Below, one piece after another: positions 28,833 to 36,607 of a stretch of DNA of 64,000 bases; positions within the stretch are counted from its first letter, which is position 1, and the number at the start of each line of letters is the position of its first letter. Below the pieces are notes generated by a model. It was not told the origin of the DNA and searched no databases. It saw only the letters and a list, made by a program, of their open reading frames with translations. A program made the position numbers and the translations under genes. The stretch is from Pseudoalteromonas sp. S16_S37 (GTDB lineage Bacteria > Pseudomonadota > Gammaproteobacteria > Enterobacterales > Alteromonadaceae): contig NZ_JAAUWV010000019.1 in assembly GCF_014694405.1 (NCBI RefSeq), forward strand, positions 1-64,000, given 5' to 3'.

Positions 28833-29765
28833 ATGGCTGATGATAATGTGTTAAGTGAGCTGTGGCTCAAACCTGTAGAAGCTTTTATGGCCTATTTACG
28901 CCATGAAAAACAATACTCTACACATACCTTAAGCCAATACCGTATTCAGCTACTACAAGCTGCCAACTACTTTGCACCCAATGCCCAAGACTGGCTGGCA
29001 GTCAGCAGTGAGCAAATTCGCCGCTATAGTATGCATCTACGTGGCAAGCAATATAATCCACGCAGTATCAATTTAAAGCTCAGTTGTATTCGTAGTTTGT
29101 ATAAATATTTAAAAGCAAAACATTCGCAAAACAGCTCATTTATCAATCCAGGGGAAAATATCAGAGGCCCTAAATTTGATAAACCACTGCCTAAAAACCT
29201 CGATGTTGATCAAATGGCACAGCTGCTATCAATTAACGACGATGATGTTTTAGCGATAAGAGACAAAGCCATGATGGAGCTGATGTACTCAAGCGGATTG
29301 CGGATTAGCGAGCTCGTAAATGTTAATATGGGAGACATACGCGATGGCGAGATCCGTGTGTTAGGTAAAGGCAGTAAAGAACGCGTTATACCCGTTGGTG
29401 GTAAAGCGTTACAAGCATTAGAACGCTGGTTGCTATTAAGACCTCAGTTGGCCAATGAGGGCGAACTTGCGGTGTTTTTAAGCAAACGCAAACAACGTAT
29501 TTCTATTCGCCATGTGCGAGAGCGCATGAAAGAATGGGGCCTTAAGCAAGGTATCAGCACACCGATACATCCGCATAAATTACGCCACTCATTTGCCAGC
29601 CATATGCTCGAGTCCAGTGGCGATCTGCGCGCCATACAAGAAATGTTAGGTCACACCAGTCTATCAGCAACACAAGTGTATACACATGTTGATTTTCAGC
29701 ACCTTGCCAAGGTTTACGATCAGGCACACCCAAGAGCAAAAAAGCGCCCCAGCAAAGACGATTAG
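28833..29765 (+). CDS. xerC: Tyrosine recombinase XerC
   Basis: Site-specific recombinase that with XerD resolves chromosome dimers at dif. The catalytic set is complete: R157 (SSGLRISE), K179 (GKGSKER), H248 and R251 (HPHKLRH), H274 (LGHTS) and Y283 (QVYTHVD). At 310 aa it is a typical XerC (298 in E. coli) and its position after dapF-yigA supports XerC rather than XerD or an integron or phage integrase. No dif site is visible in this window. Confidence 0.95.
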   Translation: MADDNVLSELWLKPVEAFMAYLRHEKQYSTHTLSQYRIQLLQAANYFAPNAQDWLAVSSEQIRRYSMHLRGKQYNPRSINLKLSCIRSLYKYLKAKHSQNSSFINPGENIRGPKFDKPLPKNLDVDQMAQLLSINDDDVLAIRDKAMMELMYSSGLRISELVNVNMGDIRDGEIRVLGKGSKERVIPVGGKALQALERWLLLRPQLANEGELAVFLSKRKQRISIRHVRERMKEWGLKQGISTPIHPHKLRHSFASHMLESSGDLRAIQEMLGHTSLSATQVYTHVDFQHLAKVYDQAHPRAKKRPSKDD

Positions 29766-29809
29766 CGTTTTGAAACAATGTCCTAAACTCACCAGATAGG
29801 TTAGTAACC

Positions 29810-30508
29810 ATGAGATTCAACCGTGCCATAGGCAAAATAAAAGTACTTAGTTTTGACTTAGACGACACGCTCTATGACAACCACCCAATCATAGCGTCAG
29901 CGCTACGCGCGCAAGCCGACTACTTGCAACAACTACCAACTTGGCCGCACCAAGACAACCGTTTTTGGATGGCATGTCGCCACAAGGCACTTAAAGCACA
30001 CCCTGAACTGCTACATGATGTCACGCTTTGGCGGCAACGTGCACTTTACTTTGGGCTATTAGAGTGTGGTTTAACACCCGAAGACGCTCTAGATCATGCG
30101 CAAAAAGCCTATGCAGCGTTTGCCCATGCGCGCAGCCAAATCAGCGTATGTCCATCGGTTATCAAGTTACTGAACAACCTTAAACAACGTTACACCTTAA
30201 TCGCCATTACCAATGGTAATGCTGATGTCGAGCAATTTAACCTCGCTGGTATGTTTTCCTTGGTGTTACAAGCGGGTAAAGACGGAAGATCAAAACCCTT
30301 TCGCGATTTGTTCGATAACGCCGTAAATCAGCTAAACATGCACCCAAGTCAGTTACTGCATATCGGTGATAGCTTAGATACCGACGTGCAAGGGGCAAAT
30401 AATGCAAACTGTCGCAGCGTATGGTTAAACAATCAGAACTGTACTTATCACTACCAAGGCTTAGCAGATATAGAAATAAGCGATATCAAACAGTTACAGT
30501 ATTTTTAG
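29810..30508 (+). CDS. yigB: HAD-family phosphatase YigB-like
   Basis: A 232-aa cytoplasmic haloacid-dehalogenase-type phosphatase. Motif I SFDLDDTLYDN (nucleophile Asp), motif II IAITNGNA, motif III/IV with K (RSKPF) and HIGDSLDTDVQGA. The order dapF-yigA-xerC-yigB equals that of E. coli, where YigB dephosphorylates FMN and riboflavin-pathway intermediates; that substrate is inference here. Ends the operon; no strong terminator seen after it. Confidence 0.87.
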   Translation: MRFNRAIGKIKVLSFDLDDTLYDNHPIIASALRAQADYLQQLPTWPHQDNRFWMACRHKALKAHPELLHDVTLWRQRALYFGLLECGLTPEDALDHAQKAYAAFAHARSQISVCPSVIKLLNNLKQRYTLIAITNGNADVEQFNLAGMFSLVLQAGKDGRSKPFRDLFDNAVNQLNMHPSQLLHIGDSLDTDVQGANNANCRSVWLNNQNCTYHYQGLADIEISDIKQLQYF

Positions 30509-30612
30509 GCTATTTTGACCCTACACAGAACCACCGCAGTGTGGTTGCATTCGTGAACTCTTTAACGTACTAATAAAGGCTGACTTTTAAAAAATAATAA
30601 CGGAAGTGAGCT

Positions 30613-32100
30613 ATGTCAGCACAGGATACAGGCTTCTTTGGCCATCCCAAGGGCCTCTCAACACTCTTTTTCACCGAAATGTGGGAACGCATGAGTTACT
30701 ATGGCATGCGTGCCTTGCTGGTATTATTTATGACTGCCAGCTTACAAGACCAAGGGCTCGGCTTTACCGTTGCCTCTGCGGCTGCTATTTACGGCTTATA
30801 CACCGGCGCTGTGTATTTCCTTGGTCTACCCGGTGGCTGGGTTGCAGATAGGCTGCTTGGCGGGCAAAGAACCGTTTGGTACGGTGGTATTATTATCATG
30901 TGCGGCCATATCATTTTGGCTATTCCAAGCACCCACTCATTTTTTATCGGCCTTATTTTTGTTGCCTTTGGTACCGGCCTGCTTAAGCCCAACATTAGCG
31001 CTATGGTTGGGCAGCTTTACAGCTCTGAAGATGAACGCCGCGACAGTGGTTACGCTATTTACTATATGGGTATTAATATCGGCTCGGTCATAGGTTACTA
31101 CGTCTGTGGCTATTTTATGGAAAATGTGGGTTGGCACTATGCATTTGGCGCGGCAGCAGTTGGTATGGCTGTCGGGCTTATTCAATATCGTAAAACACTG
31201 GGCAATATTGCCGGCGTGGGTGAGGCGCCAACAAACCCTTTTAGCCCAGCGCAAGCAAAAAAGGTATGGGCACTCATTGCACTTATCATGGCAGGAGTCG
31301 CGGGCATCACCGCACTGACCTACGCAGGGATCATCGTTATCAATCCGGTGATCTTAGCCCAGTATGTTGCCGTCGCCTTTACCGTTATCTTCTTTATTTA
31401 CTATGCGCTCATCTACTTTAAAGGGAACCTCTGTGAAGATGAGAAAAAGAAAATGTGGGCGCTGTTTTTTGTATGCGTTGCATCGGCATGTTTTTGGTCT
31501 GGCTTTGAGCAAGCAGGTTCATCTTTAAACCTATTTGCACGCGATTATACCGATCGCTTAATTGGGTCATTCACTATTCCGACCGCTTGGTTTCAATCTG
31601 CAAATGCCATTTTTATCATTGTGTTGTCGCCATTTTTTGCAGCACTTTGGATAAACTTATCAAAACGACTGTTAACCCCTTCTTACAACCTAAAATGTGC
31701 GGTGGGATTAGTGATCATGGCCAGCGGTTTTTTAGTGATGTTTATGGCTTCTCAATATGCTGCGCAAGGGCTAAAAGTGGCACCATATTGGTTGATCACA
31801 ACCTACTTTTTACACACTGTGGGTGAGCTGTGTTTAAGCCCTGTTGCGCTCAGTGCGGTTAGTAAATTATCGCCAAAGCGATTTGCAGGTCAAATGATGG
31901 GCGTGTTTGTACTCACTTATTCTATCGGTAATATAATTTCAGGTCTTTTGGCGGGACACTTCGACCCAAACAAAGTAGAAGAAATGCCAAACCTCTATCT
32001 ACAAATTAGCTTATTTTGTATTGGTGTGGGCATCATTATTGGTTTACTGAGCATCAAATCGAAAAAATGGGAACAAGCAACACAACCGGCCAATACATAA
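30613..32100 (+). CDS. POT-family proton-dependent oligopeptide transporter
   Basis: A 495-aa inner-membrane carrier (12 core plus about two extra helices, as in bacterial POT/PTR2 members) taking up di- and tripeptides with protons. The diagnostic motif ExxER is E22-E25-R26 (TEMWERMSYYG) in helix 1; further signatures are GGWVADRLLGG and the helix-7 FWSGFEQAGSS. GGAAGTGAG precedes the ATG. It likely works with the exported peptidases of this window for peptide nutrition. Transcribed alone. Confidence 0.92.
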   Translation: MSAQDTGFFGHPKGLSTLFFTEMWERMSYYGMRALLVLFMTASLQDQGLGFTVASAAAIYGLYTGAVYFLGLPGGWVADRLLGGQRTVWYGGIIIMCGHIILAIPSTHSFFIGLIFVAFGTGLLKPNISAMVGQLYSSEDERRDSGYAIYYMGINIGSVIGYYVCGYFMENVGWHYAFGAAAVGMAVGLIQYRKTLGNIAGVGEAPTNPFSPAQAKKVWALIALIMAGVAGITALTYAGIIVINPVILAQYVAVAFTVIFFIYYALIYFKGNLCEDEKKKMWALFFVCVASACFWSGFEQAGSSLNLFARDYTDRLIGSFTIPTAWFQSANAIFIIVLSPFFAALWINLSKRLLTPSYNLKCAVGLVIMASGFLVMFMASQYAAQGLKVAPYWLITTYFLHTVGELCLSPVALSAVSKLSPKRFAGQMMGVFVLTYSIGNIISGLLAGHFDPNKVEEMPNLYLQISLFCIGVGIIIGLLSIKSKKWEQATQPANT

Positions 32101-32177
32101 ACGTTTTTTCAATAAGTTAAACTTGCTAAGCTAGTGGCTATTGTTTGCCAACTTGGATGCTTAAGGAACCAGCCACT

Positions 32178-33047
32178 ATGCAAAAAATTATGATCACCGG
32201 CGCGACCGGACTACTCGGTCGCACACTTTACTCAACCCTAGTAAACGACTTTGACGTTGTTGGTACCGGTTTTAGCCGCGCAACCGCCCCGTTATATCAA
32301 CTTGACTTAAGCAACCAAAATGCGGTGATTGACTTTTTAGAGCACCATCAGCCCGATGCTTTGATCCATGCCGCTGCAGAGCGTAAGCCTGATGTCTGTG
32401 AGAACGAGCCAGAGCAAACCATCGCCCTGAATGTTGCAGCCAGCGAGTTTCTTGCCAAGCAATGCGCACAACGCGATATCGCACTTATTTTTATCAGCAC
32501 CGACTATGTATTTGATGGCAAAACGCCGCCATATATGGAGTCAGCGCAAACAAACCCATTAAATCTGTATGGCCAAAGCAAACAACAAGCTGAGCAAGCA
32601 GTGCTTGCACACTCAACACGTCACAGCGTAGTACGTGTGCCCGTTTTATATGGCGACGTATCAGAATTAGCAGAATCGGCAGTATCGGTAATAGCAACAC
32701 AGATAAGTGCCACACAAACCACCGCGCATGACAACTGGGCGGTACGTTACCCAACCCATGTTGAAGATATTGCGTTTACATTAAGAGACTTGCTAAAGTG
32801 CCCAGAGAATTTGGGCGGGATTTTTCATATTTCCGATAATCAAGCAATGAGTAAGTATGATATGGCCTGCATTATGGCCGATATTTTAGGCTACCCTAAA
32901 TCGCTGCTAAAACCTCTTGATGAACCCAGTCAAAGCGCGGCTCGTCCACATGATTGTGCACTGGCCGATTCAAGATTAAAACAATTAGGGATTGCTCATG
33001 GAAGAGAGTTTAAACAAGCGATTCAAAGTGTTTTAACGGCAATCTAA
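32178..33047 (+). CDS. NAD(P)-binding sugar-nucleotide reductase-like protein (RmlD/MAT2B type SDR)
   Basis: A 289-aa extended SDR of the dTDP-4-dehydrorhamnose reductase group. Rossmann loop TGATGLLG (residues 7-14), AAAERKPDVCENEP typical of RmlD/MAT2B, the ISTDYVFDG loop and the catalytic Y-x3-K in YGQSK. The substrate cannot be told: no other rhamnose genes are nearby, and eukaryotic MAT2B-like regulators share the fold. Start ATG 32178 with AAGGA 10 nt upstream is chosen over ATG 32157 and the longer 32145 frame. Confidence 0.78.
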   Translation: MQKIMITGATGLLGRTLYSTLVNDFDVVGTGFSRATAPLYQLDLSNQNAVIDFLEHHQPDALIHAAAERKPDVCENEPEQTIALNVAASEFLAKQCAQRDIALIFISTDYVFDGKTPPYMESAQTNPLNLYGQSKQQAEQAVLAHSTRHSVVRVPVLYGDVSELAESAVSVIATQISATQTTAHDNWAVRYPTHVEDIAFTLRDLLKCPENLGGIFHISDNQAMSKYDMACIMADILGYPKSLLKPLDEPSQSAARPHDCALADSRLKQLGIAHGREFKQAIQSVLTAI

Positions 33048-33049
33048 TA

Positions 33050-33084
33050 ACAAAAAAGGGTTAATTCACCATAAAATTAACCCT
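33050..33084 (-). terminator. Terminator of the glycosyltransferase gene
   Basis: On the minus strand AGGGTTAATT ... AATTAACCCT then TTTTT: a 10-bp stem with a T-run, about 10 bp after the stop of the minus-strand glycosyltransferase. It may also stop the plus-strand reductase gene. Confidence 0.72.
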
Positions 33085-33093
33085 GCTAGATAA

Positions 33094-33933
33094 TTAGTGT
33101 GGCACAAATCGCTGGCTGCATAGTTTAATAAGCCAGTTAGGTAGTGGGTACTTTTTATATACCACATCTAAGAAGTTGTTCCACGCGGCATTGTGCAAAC
33201 GCTCAATGTCTTGCTGCGGTACAATCCCCTGATATAACTTTGCAAAATCTCTTAAAAATTGCACATCACGACGGCGATTGTTTTTAGCATATCCTCGGCC
33301 TGCATAATGAATAAAGTCGGCGTCTAAATACCCTTCTTTACCAAACATATCCATTCTGTTAAATCTGCTTGGCAACGCCTCATGCTTTAGCTGATGCTTA
33401 AATATCTGATAATTAAACAATGTTTGTTCATAAAAGCGAATTTCATTGCACACAGATTGCAGTTCATCTAAATCTGCGTACTCAAATAATCTACAAGGCT
33501 TAGAGGCGAGGATCACGCCAACATTGTAATAAATACTTGCCTCTTTTTCACTCGGCCAAGCAACTTTTCCACATAGGTCTTCAATCAGTGTACGCTCTTG
33601 TGTGCGATCGCATACTGCGCCTTCGTTGAGCATAAATATAGTGTCTAAGTCTTGATATTTTTTAAAAATATCCTCCGCATCAGGTGATACTAAAATATCT
33701 GCGTCCAAGTAAAGCACCCTATCGTATTCTTTCAGCAGCTCACCAATTCTAAGCTTTTCAGCCCAAGCGGGATTAGCACCATATTTAGGTTCGCTAATTT
33801 TGATGGGGTAATTCAACGTTTCAGACACAACTAGGTCAGCACCTACCTTTTGTGCATAGTGCTGAAAGCTTAATATAGCTGCTTGGTACATTGGATTATC
33901 GCCAATAGCGAGTGTAAATATGGCTTTTTTCAT
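33094..33933 (-). CDS. Glycosyltransferase (GT-A fold, GT8-like)
   Basis: A 279-aa nucleotide-diphospho-sugar transferase: metal-binding DxD at D77-A78-D79 (YLDADILV), the downstream YYNVGVI block and the HYAG motif in FIHYAGRG (a second metal/substrate motif of GT8-like enzymes). No membrane segment, so cytosolic or peripheral. Acceptor and donor unknown; no other surface-polysaccharide genes are adjacent, so it is an isolated gene. Likely role in LPS/exopolysaccharide or glycogenin-like glycosylation is speculative. Confidence 0.78.
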   Translation of the reverse strand: MKKAIFTLAIGDNPMYQAAILSFQHYAQKVGADLVVSETLNYPIKISEPKYGANPAWAEKLRIGELLKEYDRVLYLDADILVSPDAEDIFKKYQDLDTIFMLNEGAVCDRTQERTLIEDLCGKVAWPSEKEASIYYNVGVILASKPCRLFEYADLDELQSVCNEIRFYEQTLFNYQIFKHQLKHEALPSRFNRMDMFGKEGYLDADFIHYAGRGYAKNNRRRDVQFLRDFAKLYQGIVPQQDIERLHNAAWNNFLDVVYKKYPLPNWLIKLCSQRFVPH

Positions 33934-34002
33934 AGTGAAACATGTAACTAGTTGATGGATAAGATTATCGCACAGGGTTGTGAAATTATATATGCTGAAA
34001 AT

Positions 34003-34034
34003 ACGTAAAAGGCAGGTGTCCCTGCCTTTTACGT
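34003..34034 (-). terminator. Perfect 14-bp hairpin after the crystallin gene
   Basis: ACGTAAAAGGCAGG, loop TGTC, CCTGCCTTTTACGT, lying 28 bp after the stop of the minus-strand crystallin gene and 69 bp upstream of the glycosyltransferase. Only a weak T-run follows in the minus direction. Confidence 0.65.
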
Positions 34035-34062
34035 CAAAATATCAAGCTATTTGATATTGATA

Positions 34063-34479
34063 TTAGAAAAACTTCATTGAAGAAGTCGCGTCATTAAAGC
34101 CAATGTTAACGAAATTGCTTTCTTGACCTAACACAATACGGTAGTCACCACCATAATCCCTGTCACGGAAAAGAATAACACCCGGTGAATTAAGAACTTT
34201 GATAGAAGAAACTGTATCGTTAAAACCGATATCACGGAAGTTGCTTGTATTGTCGATAACGATACGGTATTCACTACCGTAATCTCTATCTTTGTAAAGA
34301 ATTGCCATTTTAGCTTGGCTATTGATAGCGTTATCAAATGCGTATAGCTGCTCACTTGATAAGTTTTCTCTAATAGTTTGAGCTTCTTGCATACTTAACT
34401 CATTCACAAATTCAATCTGTGCAGCTTGAGTAGTAAGTGATGCAAATGCCAGAACAGGTAACAATAATAGTTTTTTCAT
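34063..34479 (-). CDS. Secreted beta/gamma-crystallin-like calcium-binding protein
   Basis: A 138-aa protein with a signal peptide (1-20, cut after QAA). Residues about 57-95 and 99-138 are two Greek-key repeats, each with a [KR]DRDYG segment and ending in the calcium-clamp motif N/D-N/D-x-x-S/T-S: N87-D88...S91-S92 and N129-D130...S133-S134. This is the hallmark of microbial calcium-binding beta/gamma-crystallin domains. The preceding about 35 residues are helical. Known microbial members are calcium-dependent surface or stress proteins; the role here is unknown. Divergent from a three-repeat secreted protein. Confidence 0.83.
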   Translation of the reverse strand: MKKLLLLPVLAFASLTTQAAQIEFVNELSMQEAQTIRENLSSEQLYAFDNAINSQAKMAILYKDRDYGSEYRIVIDNTSNFRDIGFNDTVSSIKVLNSPGVILFRDRDYGGDYRIVLGQESNFVNIGFNDATSSMKFF

Positions 34480-34727
34480 TTTAAATTTCCTTTTTAATTT
34501 AGGTTACAAAACCGGCACAAAGGTTAACGCACAGAAAACATAATGCAAACAAATTTTTTGTGAATTTTTAAATTTAGAGTCTCTGAAAGTGACCGTTCAT
34601 AAGAAGTGCCAATGTTTAAGCTATACACTTTTTAACACTTAATATATTTACCCAATAAAAACACAAATGATAATGTTTCATTTGCAAATTAATTGCAAAA
34701 CAAACATTTTTTTATAAGGATATTAAA
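34480..34727. promoter_or_regulatory. Divergent A+T-rich regulatory region
   Basis: About 248 bp between two divergent secreted-protein genes; very A+T-rich, with many T- and A-runs. Both genes have ribosome-like A+G sequences just before their ATGs. I cannot name exact promoters. Shared control is possible. Confidence 0.4.
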
Positions 34728-35363
34728 ATGAAAACACTAGTAACGGCGCTTGCCATCGTAGCCAGTAGTTATGCTGTGGCAGAACCAGAAATGTATGCAC
34801 CAAGCGGTACAGGCGTAAACTATGACTTTAGAATTGGCCTACAAGCTTTTGACGACCGTGGTCGCGATGCAGGTCGAGTTGAATACACGCAATATCTTTC
34901 TTCAGGTTCTAGCACAGAGACTAACTGGGTCGTTGACAGAGACGCATATGATCCAGATGCACTTAAGCTCCACCTGTCTATTTTAAGAAATACACCAGTA
35001 AACAAAGACTTCAGACTTGCAATCAGGGCCGCTGATAATAGTGGCCGTGGTGGATATGGCTACTGGCAATATACCCCATGGGCGAGTGAAGGCGGTGGTT
35101 GGTCTGGCTTTGCTTTGGACAGCGATGGTTATGACCCTGATGCATTCAAAATCCGCATTGAAACTAGAAATTGGCAAGAATATGTATCTTTAAGAGACTT
35201 CCGTATCGGTTTGAAAGTTGCTGACGACCGCGGCAGAGAAGAAGGTTCTGCAACATTTACACCTTGGGCATCTCAAGGTGGTGGCTGGACTTCACTTGCT
35301 ACAGATGATGATGCCTATGATTTTGATGGTTTTGCTGTAAGCCTTGAAGTACGTAAGTACTAA
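34728..35363 (+). CDS. Secreted protein with three related acidic repeats, function unknown
   Basis: A 211-aa protein with a signal peptide (1-18, cut after AVA). The rest is three repeats of about 52 residues (33-86, 94-146, 157-209). Each begins DFR[IL], has a D[DN].GR pattern, a W/Y-rich middle (YTPWASEGGGW in repeat 2, FTPWASQGGGW in repeat 3) and ends with D..YD.D[AG]. The first copy is the most diverged (no PWAS). I do not recognise the family; the Asp/Gly-rich ends could bind calcium, which is inference. Divergent from the crystallin-like gene. Confidence 0.7.
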   Translation: MKTLVTALAIVASSYAVAEPEMYAPSGTGVNYDFRIGLQAFDDRGRDAGRVEYTQYLSSGSSTETNWVVDRDAYDPDALKLHLSILRNTPVNKDFRLAIRAADNSGRGGYGYWQYTPWASEGGGWSGFALDSDGYDPDAFKIRIETRNWQEYVSLRDFRIGLKVADDRGREEGSATFTPWASQGGGWTSLATDDDAYDFDGFAVSLEVRKY

Positions 35364-35373
35364 GATAAAGCAC

Positions 35374-35398
35374 AGACAGCCCTAATTTTGGGCTGTCT
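35374..35398 (+). terminator. Hairpin after the three-repeat protein gene
   Basis: AGACAGCCC, 7-nt loop, GGGCTGTCT; 10 bp after the stop. The following TATAATTG is only partly T-rich. Confidence 0.6.
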
Positions 35399-35475
35399 TA
35401 TAATTGACTAAATTAGTATTTCTATTCAACAAAAATATGTTAGGTTTCCACCTTTATAACGGTTGAGTCCTGATT

Positions 35476-36159
35476 ATGTCTACACGCCTTGCTAAATACC
35501 TTGGCCATGCCGGAGTATGCTCCCGCCGACAAGCATCTCGCTTGATTGACTCAGGTGACGTCATAGTGAATGGCCGCCCTGCTAATCATATTGATCATGT
35601 CAGTGAACAAGACGAGATAATCGTGCTGGGTAAAAAAGTATGTGGTCCTGCGGTCAAGGTACTCTATGCCTATAACAAACCTGTTGGCATAGATTGTAAA
35701 TTAAAGCCTGACGACCCCAGTAGCCTCCTGCATCACTTGCCAACATCAGAGCGAGTATATCCAATTGGTCGCTTAGACAAAGATTCAAGAGGTTTGTTAC
35801 TACTTACAAACGACGGTGAATTGTGCCAACGTCTTATCCATCCAGATCACCATGTTGAAAAAGAATATTGGGTTAAAGTTGACCGACCGCTAGACGCTGA
35901 ATTTTGTCAAAAAATGGCATCGGGTGTGCCTGTTGATGGGCAAATAACCTTACCCTGCCAAGTGAGCTTATTAGATGCCACGCACTTTAAGATTGTGCTT
36001 AAACAAGGGCTCAACAGGCAAATTCGTAAAATGGCAAAGCAGTGTGGCTACAAAGTGATAGATCTTTATCGGGTGCGCATCGCTAACTTCACACTTCCCG
36101 ACACGTTACAAGAAAACCAATATCAACACATCAATATAGCCGCGCTGAAATTTGCTTAA
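35476..36159 (+). CDS. rRNA pseudouridine synthase, RluF-like (S4 domain)
   Basis: A 227-aa enzyme converting uridine to pseudouridine in rRNA. N-terminal S4 RNA-binding domain (LAKYLGHAGVCSRRQASRLI), then the RsuA/RluB/RluE/RluF catalytic domain with the catalytic Asp in GRLDKDSRGLLLLTNDG and the LNRQIRKM block. The KVIDLYRVRI ending and overall length suggest RluF (23S U2604) more than RsuA or RluB, but I cannot separate them fully. Preceded by a short leader; transcribed alone from plus strand. Confidence 0.85.
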   Translation: MSTRLAKYLGHAGVCSRRQASRLIDSGDVIVNGRPANHIDHVSEQDEIIVLGKKVCGPAVKVLYAYNKPVGIDCKLKPDDPSSLLHHLPTSERVYPIGRLDKDSRGLLLLTNDGELCQRLIHPDHHVEKEYWVKVDRPLDAEFCQKMASGVPVDGQITLPCQVSLLDATHFKIVLKQGLNRQIRKMAKQCGYKVIDLYRVRIANFTLPDTLQENQYQHINIAALKFA

Positions 36160-36167
36160 AAACGTGC

Positions 36168-36195
36168 TTGACAGAATTGATTACAGGTGTAATCT
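36168..36195 (+). promoter_or_regulatory. Promoter of the BlaI/M56 operon
   Basis: TTGACA (36168-36173), 16-bp spacer, TAATCT (36190-36195). The first BlaI-type operator lies between and over these elements, so bound repressor would block RNA polymerase. Confidence 0.65.
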
Positions 36196-36219
36196 TAAAC
36201 TTATAGATTACATTTGTAG
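36179..36219. promoter_or_regulatory. Twin BlaI/MecI-type operators (TACA-N2-TGTA)
   Basis: Dyad 1 is GATTACAGGTGTAATC (36179-36194), a perfect 7+7 palindrome; dyad 2 is GATTACATTTGTAG (36206-36219), with core TACATTTGTA (36209-36218). Their centres are 27 bp apart. MecI/BlaI repressors bind TACA/TGTA dyads, and both flank or overlap the promoter of the BlaI-like gene that starts at 36229, so autoregulation is expected. Confidence 0.75.
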
Positions 36220-36228
36220 GCAATAACT

Positions 36229-36606
36229 ATGATTGAACTTTCAAAAGCTGAATTTGCGGTAATGGAAGCGCTCTGGCAAGGCCACCCAGCTAAAGCCAGC
36301 GATATTATTCAGCGCTTAAGTGACGATACACAATGGCATGAAAAAACCATCAAAACGCTGGTCAGTCGCCTTGTAAAAAAGCAAGCGGTGAGTTTTGAAA
36401 AACAAGGGCGCGAGTACATTTACACCCCTATGATTGGCCGTGAGGCATACACATTAAAAGAAAGCCAAAGCTTTATAGAGCGCTTTTTTAGAGGTCGAAT
36501 AGCTCCGCTCGTAAGCGGCTTTGCCAAAACTGAGCAGCTGTCTCAACAAGATATCGATGAGTTAAAACAGATCATCAAACAGTGGGAACAAAAACAAGGA
36601 AAGTAA
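36229..36606 (+). CDS. BlaI/MecI-type winged-helix repressor
   Basis: A 125-aa transcription regulator of the BlaI/MecI/CopY family: a winged-helix start (LSKAEFAVMEALWQ...KTIKTLVSRLVKKQAV) and a helical dimerisation tail. In the family, a membrane M56 peptidase is activated by a signal and cleaves or inactivates the repressor; here the M56 gene begins 1 bp after this stop, so the two form an operon. Its targets seen in the window are the two operators in front of itself. No beta-lactamase gene is adjacent. Confidence 0.9.
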   Translation: MIELSKAEFAVMEALWQGHPAKASDIIQRLSDDTQWHEKTIKTLVSRLVKKQAVSFEKQGREYIYTPMIGREAYTLKESQSFIERFFRGRIAPLVSGFAKTEQLSQQDIDELKQIIKQWEQKQGK

Positions 36607-36607
36607 C

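Noticed and set aside
28833-29765. Tyrosine recombinase as a sign of an integrated element
   Set aside because: The dapF-yigA-xerC-yigB order and length identify it as housekeeping XerC; no att repeats or phage genes nearby.
30530-30547. AACCAC-N6-GTGGTT repeat after the HAD gene as terminator
   Set aside because: Six-bp stem and no T-run; too weak.
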